Source: Natronospiraceae bacterium
GTDB lineage: Bacteria > Pseudomonadota > Gammaproteobacteria > Natronospirales > Natronospiraceae
Length of the DNA: 39,026 nt
Assembly: GCA_007133205.1 (NCBI GenBank)
Contig: SLND01000073.1
Coordinates: forward strand, 1 to 39,026
Direction of reading: 5' to 3'
The notes under the pieces are model-generated. The model had not been told where the DNA came from. It saw nothing but the letters and a program-made list of their open reading frames with translations, and did not search any database. A program made the translations under genes and the position numbers. This document shows, piece after piece, positions 7,955 to 16,622 of the stretch. Within the stretch, counting starts at the first letter, position 1, and each line of letters opens with the position of its first letter.

Positions 7955-8110
7955 ATGCGCGAAAAGATCAAACTCGTGTCCAGTGCCGATACCGGTCACT
8001 ACTACACCACCTACAAGAACAAGCGGAATACGCCGAACAAGCTGGAGTTCAAGAAGTATGATCCGGTGGTGAGAAAGCACGTGATGTACAAGGAAGCCAA
8101 GCTGAAGTGA
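7955..8110 (+). CDS. rpmG: 50S ribosomal protein L33
   Basis: This 51-residue ORF is below the track size cutoff. The translation starts [22 protein letters not shown] and contains [21 protein letters not shown], the standard L33 sequence. It has no CxxC pairs, so it is the zinc-free form. AGGAGG lies 7 nt before the ATG. It is in one operon with rpmB and ends 20 bp before a strong terminator. Confidence 0.98.
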   Translation: MREKIKLVSSADTGHYYTTYKNKRNTPNKLEFKKYDPVVRKHVMYKEAKLK

Positions 8111-8129
8111 CAGCGGGCCTTGTGGACTC

Positions 8130-8160
8130 AAAAAACGCGGCCAATGGCCGCGTTTTTTTT
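8130..8160 (+). terminator. Rho-independent terminator after rpmG
   Basis: Stem ACGCGGCC / GGCCGCGT closes on a 3-nt loop and is followed by eight T, with an A-run on the left side. The A-run means it can also stop minus-strand transcripts coming out of the DUF192 gene, which ends at 8172. Confidence 0.92.
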
Positions 8161-8171
8161 AGGATTCGGGC

Positions 8172-8705
8172 CTAGTGCGCCACCCGTCGCCAGTTCGGCA
8201 AACCCTCCACCCGGTCGCCCGGGCCCAAATCATGGGCCTCAAACCAGCCGGCATTCATCTCCAGGGCATAGGGCACCGGGGCCGGCGCCACCGTGGCATC
8301 TTCATCCAGTGGGCTCATCGACTCCACGGCGATGATGAAGCCGCTGCCGTCGATGAAGGCGATATCCAGCGGGATCAGGGTGTTCTGCATCCAGAACGAC
8401 AGTCGATGGGGGCGGGGATAGACGAACAGCATGCCCTGGTCCATTGGCAAGACATGGCGAAACATCAGGCCCCGGCCACGGCTTTCAACAGTGTCGGCCA
8501 CCTCTACCCGGATGGCGTGCTCGCCAATCGTCAGGGGCAGCAGCTCCGTTTCCTGTGCCCGCTTTCCTTCACTGACCCCGCTTTCGTCAGCATTCGGGGC
8601 GCCACAGCCGGATCCGAGGAGCAGAATTAGCAGACAAGGAAAGGCCCGGCCCCATACCCGGGGCCGGGCCTGATGCGAGGACCTGCTATCAGGAGTCTTC
8701 GTCAT
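8172..8705 (-). CDS. DUF192 family lipoprotein
   Basis: The family core is IRVEVADTVESRGRGLMFR, MLFVYPRPHRLSFWMQNTLIPLDIAFID, and APVPYALEMNAGWFEAHDLGPGDRV, all typical of DUF192, a small secreted beta-rich domain of unknown function. The 276-residue track ORF is too long: its first 98 residues are an out-of-frame reading of the preceding gene. The first usable start that keeps a signal is ATG 8705, giving 177 residues with basic N-region, hydrophobic FPCLLILLL and a lipobox-like LGSGC. This start overlaps the preceding gene by 17 bp. GAGGA lies just upstream. A strong hairpin (8643-8670) falls in the signal-peptide codons. Confidence 0.8.
   Translation of the reverse strand: MTKTPDSRSSHQARPRVWGRAFPCLLILLLGSGCGAPNADESGVSEGKRAQETELLPLTIGEHAIRVEVADTVESRGRGLMFRHVLPMDQGMLFVYPRPHRLSFWMQNTLIPLDIAFIDGSGFIIAVESMSPLDEDATVAPAPVPYALEMNAGWFEAHDLGPGDRVEGLPNWRRVAH
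8643..8670. repeat. GC-rich 11-bp stem-loop at the acidic-lipoprotein / DUF192 junction
   Basis: GGCCCGGCCCC and GGGGCCGGGCC form a perfect 11-bp stem with a 6-nt loop. On the minus strand the stem is followed by a T-rich TTTCCTTGTCT. It lies 19 bp after the stop of the acidic lipoprotein gene but inside the N-terminal codons of DUF192. It could attenuate transcription or control DUF192 translation. Confidence 0.7.
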
Positions 8706-9378
8706 TGTCCTCGTCGTTGTCGTCCTCGTCGTCCTCATCCTCGTCCGGTTCCCAGTCCTCGTCAGGCTCGACGGCCCACGGGGCTCGTGGTGGTTCGACC
8801 GGGTCGGTGAGATCGAATTCGGCCTCGAATTCGCGATTGAAGCGGACCAGGCCGTAGACGAATTTCTCACCCGGGTGCACTTCCATGTACCAGGTGTTCT
8901 CGGCGGAATCCGGGATGCCCTGTTCCTCGAACAGGTTCTTGGAGAAATCACCGGCCGGGAATTCCTGGCGGTTGGCCGTGCCGTCATCCTCGGTGGTGCC
9001 ACCGTACCAGTGCAGCGCCTCCTCGCTGCCGTCCGGATAGCGGTGATCGTGCTTGAGTTCGATCGAATCCTCGCCTCGGGTCAGAACCCAGGTGCGGGAG
9101 TGATTGTCACCCACGTGCAGCGGAATCCGGATTTCGGTCGGCGTGCACTCGCGGACATGCATGATCACGTCCACGTCCAGCCACTCGTCGTCTTCCTCTT
9201 CGTACTTGGTCAGCTCGCCCGGATAGGCGTTGCCGCACAGGGCCTGAAGGTTTTCCCACCAGGCGTCCTGCGCCGTCGCCTCCTCGGGCTCCGGCGCGTC
9301 CGGATCCTCGCAAGCCATCAGCGCCAGTGCGGCAACTGCCAGCAGCGAGACCCGCAGAACATGCTTCATTGAATACAT
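8689..9378 (-). CDS. Lipoprotein with conserved globular domain and acidic tail, unknown function
   Basis: This 229-residue protein begins with a lipoprotein signal (LLAVAALALMAC, lipid Cys near residue 23). The middle reads as a well-structured domain: LCGNAYPGELT, HVRECTPTEIRIPLHVGDNHSRTWVLT, IELKHDHRYPDGSEEALHWYGG, NTWYMEVHPGEKFVYGLVRFNREFEAEFDL. The last 25 residues are nearly all Asp/Glu (EDEDDEDDNDEDNDEDS). I recall similar uncharacterised exported proteins but cannot name a family. The two cysteines could form a disulfide in the periplasm. GGAGG 9 nt upstream supports ATG 9378. Its 3-prime end overlaps the DUF192 lipoprotein gene, so they are likely one operon. Confidence 0.85.
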   Translation of the reverse strand: MYSMKHVLRVSLLAVAALALMACEDPDAPEPEEATAQDAWWENLQALCGNAYPGELTKYEEEDDEWLDVDVIMHVRECTPTEIRIPLHVGDNHSRTWVLTRGEDSIELKHDHRYPDGSEEALHWYGGTTEDDGTANRQEFPAGDFSKNLFEEQGIPDSAENTWYMEVHPGEKFVYGLVRFNREFEAEFDLTDPVEPPRAPWAVEPDEDWEPDEDEDDEDDNDEDNDEDS

Positions 9379-9403
9379 CAGGACTTGCCTCCCTTGGTTT
9401 CAG

Positions 9404-9438
9404 AGCCATTTAATGGCTTGCAGAGCCACTCAATGGCT
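9404..9438. repeat. Two 20-bp tandem units each holding a 15-bp palindrome
   Basis: AGCCATTTAATGGCT (9404-9418, a near-perfect palindrome) and AGCCACTCAATGGCT (9424-9438) repeat with a 20-bp period and share a CAG prefix. They lie in the divergent region between the acidic lipoprotein gene and dedA, just upstream of the dedA -10. The spacing puts both on the same helix face, as expected for tandem operator sites. Confidence 0.7.
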
Positions 9439-9459
9439 GCGAACGATGCGTGCGACGAT

Positions 9460-9465
9460 TATAAT
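9460..9465 (+). promoter_or_regulatory. Consensus -10 (TATAAT) for the DedA-family gene
   Basis: Perfect TATAAT lies 31 nt before the ATG at 9497. The -35 region has no good hexamer and is directly flanked by the tandem palindromes, which would fit an activator-dependent promoter. Confidence 0.45.
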
Positions 9466-9496
9466 GCCTGCTCGTTTGATCCAGTGAAAGGTAGTC

Positions 9497-10129
9497 ATGG
9501 GCCAGGGTTTTTTCCAGGAATTCGTCCTTTGGATGCGTGAATACCACCGATTCGCCGGGGTAATCCTGTTTTCCCTGGTGTTTCTGGAATCCCTGCTGGT
9601 GGTCGGCTGGTTCGTGCCGGCGGTTGCGGCCCTGGTGGTGGCGGGCGGGCTGATTGCCGCCGGCGCGATGGCGCCCCTGCCGGCGCTGTTCGGTGCCGTC
9701 TCCGGTGCCTTTCTCGGGGCCTGTCTGAGTTACTGGGTCGGGCGCCATTTCCGGACCAGGATCCTGCGCCTGTGGCCTTTCTCCCGCCGTCCGGGCCTGA
9801 TCAGTCGGGGCCGGCTGTTCTTCCGGCGCCATGGCGGCAAGAGCCTGCTGATTGCGCGCTTCTCCAAGCCGTTGCGCCCCGTGCTGCCGGCCGTGGCGGG
9901 CATGTCACGCATGCCGCCTCGTCGTTTCCTGGCGGCCAATCTCCTGTCGGTCTGCCTCTGGGCGCCGGCCTGTCTGCTGGCGGGTTTCGTTACGGTTGGC
10001 TGGGTCACGCTCCTGCCCGAATCGGCCCGGATGCCGGTGGCCCTTGGAGTGGCGTTCCTCGTCCTGTGCCTGCTTGTCTACATCTGGCGCCAGCGACGCT
10101 TTGATTCCCTCGAAGTGCGGGTGTCCTGA
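9497..10129 (+). CDS. DedA/VTT-family inner-membrane protein
   Basis: This 210-residue protein has about five hydrophobic segments and the DedA pattern: FLESLLVVGWFVPA near the N-terminus, SYWVGRHFR, and the conserved ARFSKPLRPVLPAVAGMSRMPPRRFLAAN. DedA proteins are inner-membrane members of the VTT superfamily, several of which flip polyprenyl phosphate or phospholipids. The substrate here is unknown. It stands alone, convergent with the DUF2845 gene. Confidence 0.88.
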   Translation: MGQGFFQEFVLWMREYHRFAGVILFSLVFLESLLVVGWFVPAVAALVVAGGLIAAGAMAPLPALFGAVSGAFLGACLSYWVGRHFRTRILRLWPFSRRPGLISRGRLFFRRHGGKSLLIARFSKPLRPVLPAVAGMSRMPPRRFLAANLLSVCLWAPACLLAGFVTVGWVTLLPESARMPVALGVAFLVLCLLVYIWRQRRFDSLEVRVS

Positions 10130-10147
10130 AGCCGCGATCGCGAGCCT

Positions 10148-10738
10148 TCAGTTCCGCCGCCGCGCCCGTTCCACCTCCACGACCCGCCCGTTGACCACGG
10201 TCACGATGCGTGGAAATCGCCCCGAGCCGAACTCATAAATCCATTCCTCGGCGGGCAGGCCGGCCTGGAAAACCATGCCGACACCCTCGATCCGGTAGGT
10301 ACGATCGATCGCAATCACCTCGACTTCCCGCGGCTCGCCGCAACGGGCCTTGAGCTCGAGCTGGGAAATCCCGCGGTCGATGTCACCGGGACGGCAGTTG
10401 CCGTCCAGGGTCCGGAATCCATGGGGGCCATTCTTGATGTGGGTGAGACGGCCCTGCTGAAAGCGGAGGAAGCGGGTCAGACGATGGGGGCCGAAGTTGT
10501 ATTGCCATTCCTCGCGCGTCGGCACGTGGCCGTAGCGGGCGGTGTAGACCGTGTGAAGGGGGATGACCACGTCCGGCTCGCCGCAGACCTCGCGGACCTC
10601 GAACTTGCGATCCCCGGTCTGCACCAGCTTGCCGTCGCAGCGCATGCTGGCCCCGGCCTCGCCCGCGGGCAGGATGAACAGCCCCGGAGCGGCCAGCAGC
10701 AGGGTGGCAATCCAGGTCTTGTATCGGATCGGCTTCAT
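10148..10738 (-). CDS. Exported DUF2845 family protein
   Basis: The protein has two copies of a G-x-C-GEP motif: VREVCGEPDVV and LKARCGEPREVEV, each after a short basic or acidic strand. It also has WQYNFGPHRLTRFLRFQQGRL and WIYEFGSGRFPRIVTVVNGRV. This duplicated layout is that of DUF2845, a periplasmic family of unknown function. The track starts at a GTG at 10768; I prefer ATG 10738, which begins a clean Sec signal (KTWIATLLLAAPGLFILPAGEAGA) and gives 196 residues. Four cysteines could form disulfides. It is divergent from the alpha/beta hydrolase gene, with 77 bp between starts. Confidence 0.82.
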   Translation of the reverse strand: MKPIRYKTWIATLLLAAPGLFILPAGEAGASMRCDGKLVQTGDRKFEVREVCGEPDVVIPLHTVYTARYGHVPTREEWQYNFGPHRLTRFLRFQQGRLTHIKNGPHGFRTLDGNCRPGDIDRGISQLELKARCGEPREVEVIAIDRTYRIEGVGMVFQAGLPAEEWIYEFGSGRFPRIVTVVNGRVVEVERARRRN

Positions 10739-10815
10739 GGCAAGCTTGTCGCAGGGTAACCAATACACAGTGTAGACCGGCGCCCGTGCCGGTGCGTTCC
10801 CGGAGGAGGTCCTGG

Positions 10816-11634
10816 GTGATACGCCTGATTCTGATTGTCGTTCTGGCCTACGGGGCCGTGGTTCTGCTGGCCTGGGCCTTCCAGGACCGACTGCTGTACA
10901 TGCCGTCCATGCCGGGTCGGGAGCTGCAGGCCAGTCCGGCGGACCGGGGCTGGGAGTACGAGGACGTCCGCTTCGAGGCCGAGGACGGAGTGACGCTCCA
11001 TGGCTGGTGGCTGCCGCTGGAGGAGGCGCGCGGCACCGTACTGTTCTTTCATGGCAATGCCGGCAACATCTCCCACCGGATGGATTCCCTGGCCATCTTC
11101 CGGGAACTGGGTCTTTCGGTCTTCATCATCGATTACCGTGGCTTTGGCGAGAGCGAGGGGAGTCCGAGCGAGGAGGGTACCGAAGCGGATGCCCGGGCCT
11201 CGTGGGATTACCTGGTCCGCGAGCAGGGGATCGATCCCTCCCGGATTGCCATCTTCGGTCGTTCCCTCGGGGCCGCGGTGGCCGCCGAGCTGGGGCGTGA
11301 TCGCGATCCGGGCGCGGTGATCCTGGAATCCCCCTTTACCTCCCTGCCGGAAATGGCACAGGACGTCTATCCCTTCCTGCCCGCTCGCTGGCTGACCCGC
11401 TATCAGTACAACACCCGTGAGCATGCCGCCGCGATCGAGGCCCCGGTCCTGGTGGTCCACAGCCGGGATGACGAGATCATTCCCTTCGAGCATGGCGAGG
11501 CGGTCTACGAGGCGGTGAGCTCGAGCAAGGCCTTGCTGCCATTGCGCGGTGGGCACAACACCGCTTTCCTCGACCATCGTGCCGAGTACATGGCCGGTCT
11601 GGAGCAATTCCTGGTGGAGACGGTCGGCTGGTAG
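10816..11634 (+). CDS. Membrane-anchored alpha/beta hydrolase
   Basis: This 272-residue alpha/beta-hydrolase fold protein resembles the ABHD13/BEM46 group: one N-terminal membrane anchor (LILIVVLAYGAVVLLAWAF), oxyanion motif FFHGNAGN, nucleophile elbow GRSLG (Ser150), acid near Asp218 (HSRDDEIIP) and catalytic His247 (GGHN). Substrate is unknown. The track start at 10786 is replaced by GTG 10816 because GGAGGAGGT lies 5-6 nt upstream of it. It is convergent with the HAD gene across the nested inverted repeat. Confidence 0.9.
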   Translation: MIRLILIVVLAYGAVVLLAWAFQDRLLYMPSMPGRELQASPADRGWEYEDVRFEAEDGVTLHGWWLPLEEARGTVLFFHGNAGNISHRMDSLAIFRELGLSVFIIDYRGFGESEGSPSEEGTEADARASWDYLVREQGIDPSRIAIFGRSLGAAVAAELGRDRDPGAVILESPFTSLPEMAQDVYPFLPARWLTRYQYNTREHAAAIEAPVLVVHSRDDEIIPFEHGEAVYEAVSSSKALLPLRGGHNTAFLDHRAEYMAGLEQFLVETVGW

Positions 11635-11670
11635 GCCGTGGGTTGAATTCGCCGACCCGATTCGGGATCA

Positions 11671-11907
11671 GGACCCTTCGTTGGCGGTGACGGGGGACTG
11701 CCCGTTCAGGTCTCGAATGCGCGTTCAGCAAGCACGGCTCAGGTGACCATCCAAAGAGCAGGCCTTGGTGCGGTCAGGGTGTTCCAGGACTGTGTGCGCC
11801 ATGGATGGCGCACACAGAGCCCCCATGGAAGGGTTCACGGCGTTCCTGGAACACCCTGACGGCACCACAAGGCCGGAACGCCCCCCGTCACCGCTAACGA
11901 AGGGTCC
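11671..11907. repeat. Nested inverted-repeat element (MITE/REP-like), about 237 bp
   Basis: There are three tiers. Outer arms 11671-11696 and 11882-11907 match at 25 of 26 positions (starting GGACCCTTCGTT). Middle arms 11761-11789 and 11844-11874 match except for small indels (sharing TCAGGGTGTTCCAGGA). The centre is a perfect 12-bp pair, TGTGTGCGCCAT / ATGGCGCACACA (11791-11816). The element fills the gap between two convergent genes, ending 11 bp before the HAD stop. I see no open reading frame with family features and no clear target duplication. A non-autonomous mobile element or a large structured intergenic repeat are both possible. Confidence 0.85.
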
Positions 11908-11917
11908 CAAATCCAAC

Positions 11918-12625
11918 TTAAGCGGTGCCACTGCTCGACTCATCAGGGGGTGAGAAATACGGCGTGATCAGATCCCCGACGCCATCCACCGCCATGAATC
12001 CATCCAGGGGCCTTGGTGTCTGTGTACTGTCCGGTTGCCGGATCCCGATCACCGAGGGCAGGCCGTAGGCACGCGCGGATCCCAGCACGGCCGGTGAATC
12101 GTCAATGAAGCAGGCCTTGTCCCTGAGCGGCCCCAGTTCAGTTTCCAGGGACCGCCAGAACCGGGGCGATTCCTTGGCCGCCCCGAACTCGTGGGCGCTG
12201 AATATCCGCGTCACCTGCCGGTCGAGCCCGGTCTGGCGCAATTTCAGATCCAGCACCCGGGGGTGGGCGTTGGTGACCAGGTGGGTGGGACGTCCGCCTG
12301 CCCTGAGCCGGTGCAGGAAGTCCGCGGCCCCGGGCAGCATCCGGATGCGATCACGCATCTGCTGCTTGAGCGCGATGACATCGAAGCCCAGTTGGCGGCT
12401 CCAGTAATCCGTGCAGTACCACTCAAGCCGACCCTCGACCGCGCGCATGCGCTGCTGGAGATCCTGCCGCGCCGCGGCGAGCGAACGGCCCTGCTCGCGG
12501 GCGTGTCGCTCGGGCAGGGCCTGGAGCCAGAAATGATTGTCGAAGGCGAGGTCGAGCAGGGTCCCGTCCATGTCCAGCAGGACCGGACCGCTGGCGGGCA
12601 AGCTGGGCCGGTAGTCAGTCGCCAC
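11918..12625 (-). CDS. yrfG: HAD-family GMP/IMP nucleotidase, YrfG-like
   Basis: HAD motif I is [19 protein letters not shown] (nucleophile Asp18, acid Asp20), motif [10 protein letters not shown], and motif III/IV lie in [19 protein letters not shown]. The DLAFDNHFW segment is characteristic of YrfG, a purine 5-prime nucleotidase. The 335-residue track ORF runs far into rhlB in another frame; GTG 12625, which overlaps the rhlB stop by 11 bp, gives 235 residues against about 222 in E. coli. It probably forms an operon with rhlB. Confidence 0.87.
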   Translation of the reverse strand: MATDYRPSLPASGPVLLDMDGTLLDLAFDNHFWLQALPERHAREQGRSLAAARQDLQQRMRAVEGRLEWYCTDYWSRQLGFDVIALKQQMRDRIRMLPGAADFLHRLRAGGRPTHLVTNAHPRVLDLKLRQTGLDRQVTRIFSAHEFGAAKESPRFWRSLETELGPLRDKACFIDDSPAVLGSARAYGLPSVIGIRQPDSTQTPRPLDGFMAVDGVGDLITPYFSPPDESSSGTA

Positions 12626-13940
12626 GACGATTGCGATTGCCGTCCCCGGATTTGCCGCGTCGGCCCTTGCCGCCGCCGCGCCGTCCCCGGCCCTGGCGTG
12701 GCGGGCCGCCTTTGCGCCGCCCGCCCTTCTTGCCGGCGTGTCGCTGTATCCGGGCCGCCGGCTTGAGTTCCTCGGCGAGCAGGTCGGCGTGCTGCATTTC
12801 CTTGGGCAGCTTCTGCTCGATGAAGTCCTCGATCTCCGGCAGGGAGAAGGCATAGCTCTCGCAGGCGAAGCTGATCGCGTCGCCTTCCTCGCCGGCCCGT
12901 GCGGTGCGCCCGATGCGGTGGACATAGTCCTCGGGATCCTGGGGCAGATCGTAGTTGATCACGTGGCTCACGTTGGGGATATGCAGCCCGCGCGAGGCGA
13001 CATCGGTCGTCACCAGTACCGGCAATTCTCCGCTCTGGAACTCCTGGATCAGTCGAAGCCGCTTCTTCTGCGGCACATCGCCCGAGAGGACCTCGGCGCG
13101 GAACTCATTGCCCTGCAACCAGGCGCTGATCCGTTCCGCGGCCCGCTTGGTGTTCACGAAGACCATGGTGCGGCGCGGATCCATGCTGCGAAGGAGACCG
13201 ATCAGCAACCGGATCTTTTCATCGTCTGCCGGCATGTAGACGACCTGGCGCACCTTGTCAGCGGTGACCTGTTCGGCATCCACGGTGACCGATTCCGGGT
13301 TGTTCATGTGCTCATAGGCCAGTTCCATCACCCGGTAGGACAGGGTCGCGGAGAACAGCATGTTGAGGCGTTTCTCCGGGTGGGGAAGCTTGCGCATCAG
13401 GTAGCGGATGTCCTTGATGAAGCCCATGTCGAACATCCGGTCGGCTTCGTCGAGGACGGCGACCTGAGCGGCGCGGAAGTCGAATACGCGCTGCTTGAAG
13501 TAATCGATCATCCGTCCGGGGGTCCCGATCAGGATGTCCACTCCGTCGCGCAGTTGCTGGCGCTGCTGTTCGTAACCGGCACCCCCGTAGACCAGACCGA
13601 GGCGGAAATCGGTGTGGCGGCCCAGGGTCTCGGCGTCCTTGTGGATCTGGACGGCCAGCTCCCGGGTCGGCGCCAGGATCATGGCGCGCGGCTGTTCGGG
13701 CCGCCGATCCTCGCGCGCGGGGTGCTGCAACAGGTGCTGGAAGGTGGCCAGCAGGAAGGCTGCGGTCTTGCCGGTCCCGGTCTGGGCCTGGCCGGCCACG
13801 TCGCGCCCGGCGAGGGCCAGGGGCAGGGTCCGCGCCTGAATCGGCGTGCAATGGGTGAAGCCGGCGTCGGCAACGGCCCGGGCCAGCGGCGGCGCCAGGT
13901 CCAGGGATTCGAATTTGGTCTCGCTCAGATGGGTATCCAT
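12615..13940 (-). CDS. rhlB: ATP-dependent RNA helicase RhlB (DEAD-box)
   Basis: DEAD-box motifs appear in order: Q motif FTHCTPIQ, motif I AQTGTGKT (52-59), [22 protein letters not shown] (164-167), SAT (197-199), then helicase-C motifs including [21 protein letters not shown] and [12 protein letters not shown]. The C-terminal 50 residues are a Lys/Arg/Gly-rich RNA-binding tail. RhlB unwinds RNA for the degradosome. The track adds 50 residues upstream; [15 protein letters not shown] at 13940 is the standard start. Divergent placement to trxA-rho is typical of gammaproteobacteria and favours RhlB over other DEAD-box paralogues. Confidence 0.93.
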   Translation of the reverse strand: MDTHLSETKFESLDLAPPLARAVADAGFTHCTPIQARTLPLALAGRDVAGQAQTGTGKTAAFLLATFQHLLQHPAREDRRPEQPRAMILAPTRELAVQIHKDAETLGRHTDFRLGLVYGGAGYEQQRQQLRDGVDILIGTPGRMIDYFKQRVFDFRAAQVAVLDEADRMFDMGFIKDIRYLMRKLPHPEKRLNMLFSATLSYRVMELAYEHMNNPESVTVDAEQVTADKVRQVVYMPADDEKIRLLIGLLRSMDPRRTMVFVNTKRAAERISAWLQGNEFRAEVLSGDVPQKKRLRLIQEFQSGELPVLVTTDVASRGLHIPNVSHVINYDLPQDPEDYVHRIGRTARAGEEGDAISFACESYAFSLPEIEDFIEQKLPKEMQHADLLAEELKPAARIQRHAGKKGGRRKGGPPRQGRGRRGGGKGRRGKSGDGNRNRRGD

Positions 13941-14346
13941 GACTCTCAAATTATGCATACTTGCTTGGGACAAAGGGCCGACGGCATACGCGCCCGCACG
14001 GGCCGCGGCGTTTGCGAGCGCCGGATTTCGGGCCCGATCCGGTGCCATGTGGAGCCGATTCGGGGCCGACCCTGAACGGATTCGGCCCACAGGCTTGAAA
14101 TATCCGTCGGATTGGGCTCCAATAGGGTGAAACGCTCTGTGGCAGCCCGCACCCGCGGGCCAGAACGCACACCCTGGATATCCAGTTCTTGCTCAAAGCC
14201 CTGACCGGAAACTGCGGGCAGCGCCATTGTGCCTGATCGCTTCGGTGGCGTCACTTGAGGCCGACCGTCTGACAGCGTCATCCCGTATTGCCCAGAGTCC
14301 GGCACCTGTTTTTTCCCAAGTTCATTTGTGCAGGAGGCAGTAAACC
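13941..14346. other. 406-bp divergent intergenic region rhlB / trxA with nested inverted repeats
   Basis: No credible gene is present; the track ORFs here lack family features. The region holds TGGAGCC (14050-14056) paired with GGCTCCA (14115-14121), enclosing a perfect 7-bp stem GGGCCGA / TCGGCCC (14063-14069, 14082-14088). No convincing sigma-70 promoter for trxA was found by eye. The ribosome-binding site AGGAGG lies about 9 nt before the trxA GTG. Confidence 0.6.
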
Positions 14347-14673
14347 GTGAGCAGTGAGATTGTTTATACCTCGGACGACAAGTTCGACGATGATGTCCTG
14401 CAGGCCGATGTTCCGGTCCTGGTGGACTACTGGGCCGAATGGTGCGGGCCCTGCAAGATGATCGCACCGGTGCTTGAGGAGCTGGCTGCCGAGTACAGCG
14501 ACAAGTTGAAAGTGGTCAAGCTCAATATCGATGAAAACCCCAAGACCCCGCCCAAGTACGGCATTCGTGGCATTCCCACGCTGATGCTGTTCAAGGACGG
14601 AAACGTGGAGGCTCAGAAGGTGGGCGCCATGTCCAAGTCCCAGCTTACCGCCTTTATTGACACCAACCTGTGA
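14347..14673 (+). CDS. trxA: Thioredoxin 1
   Basis: This 108-residue thioredoxin has the canonical active site WCGPCK (Cys33, Cys36) and the cis-proline in [10 protein letters not shown] (Pro77). It is a cytoplasmic disulfide reductant for ribonucleotide reductase, PAPS reductase and DsbD among others, and DsbD and CysQ are encoded in this window. It starts with GTG after AGGAGG. It lies 55 bp before rho, as in E. coli. Confidence 0.98.
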   Translation: MSSEIVYTSDDKFDDDVLQADVPVLVDYWAEWCGPCKMIAPVLEELAAEYSDKLKVVKLNIDENPKTPPKYGIRGIPTLMLFKDGNVEAQKVGAMSKSQLTAFIDTNL

Positions 14674-14728
14674 TCGGAGCGGCGGCTTTGCTCGCATCCG
14701 CTCCATCGAGCAACTCCAGAACGAATCA

Positions 14729-15988
<1,260 letters not shown>

Positions 15989-16041
15989 TCACCATCACGC
16001 CCGGGTTTCCTCCCGGGCAGGATGGATGCGAGGGCATGGCC

Positions 16042-16542
16042 ATGGCCCGGATCGTCTCACTGGTCCTGATGCTGGTGCTTGCCGGCCCGGCGGCATATGC
16101 CGCCTGCCAGGAAGCTCCTTATGACGAACTGGATTTCCTGATCGGGGACTGGCTGGTGGTGGACCCCGAGGAGAATATCCTCGGCGAAAGCCAGATCTAT
16201 CCCGTTGCCGGTGGCTGCGCCCTGCGCGAAGACTGGAGCGGGGTGGATGGCCTTCAGGGCGAGGCCCTGTTCGCGCCGCGGGCGGACAGCGAGGGCTGGC
16301 AGATGACCTGGGTCGACAGTGACGGGCTGGTGCTGGAGCTGGAGGGGCAGTGGACCCGGGGGGTGCTGGTCTTTACCGGTCGCCAGCAGGATCAGGACGG
16401 GGAAATCATGCACCGGCTGGTCTATGACCCCATCCCGGAGCTCGGGCAGATCCAGCATGTCTGGGAATACAGTCAGGATGCCGGTCAGACCTGGCAGCTC
16501 TTCTTCGACGCCTGGTATGCACCGGACCTGAGCGAGGGCTGA
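16042..16542 (+). CDS. Small exported protein resembling DUF1579
   Basis: This protein of about 166 residues has a Sec signal (ARIVSLVLMLVLAGPAAYA) and a mature domain reading CQEAPYDELDFLIGDWLV, GESQIYPVAGGCALREDW, WQMTWVDSDGLVLELEGQW and VWEYSQDAGQTWQLFFDAWY. The GDW start and the beta-hairpin rhythm resemble DUF1579-type periplasmic proteins of unknown function. Two cysteines may pair. ATG 16042 has GAGGG at 7 nt and is preferred to ATG 16036, which is too close. It follows rho by 53 bp after a hairpin without a T-run. Confidence 0.75.
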   Translation: MARIVSLVLMLVLAGPAAYAACQEAPYDELDFLIGDWLVVDPEENILGESQIYPVAGGCALREDWSGVDGLQGEALFAPRADSEGWQMTWVDSDGLVLELEGQWTRGVLVFTGRQQDQDGEIMHRLVYDPIPELGQIQHVWEYSQDAGQTWQLFFDAWYAPDLSEG

Positions 16543-16622
16543 CCCGGCGGCTGCACCTTCCGGCGGCGAGCCTGCTCAGGGAATCCCGAATTGATCAGCA
16601 CTTCCCTTGCTGGTCCGAAGCT

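Noticed and set aside
10130-10147. GCGATCGC palindrome (HIP1-like) between dedA and the DUF2845 gene
   Set aside because: A single 8-mer in GC-rich DNA is expected by chance; HIP1 is a cyanobacterial feature. The flanking CTGAAG / CTTCAG pair has no T-run.
12738-14075. 445-residue plus-strand ORF
   Set aside because: Antisense of rhlB, which has every DEAD-box motif.
15999-16018. GCCCGGG / CCCGGGC hairpin after rho as an intrinsic terminator
   Set aside because: There is no T-run after it, so it may only be a stability hairpin; not called as a terminator.
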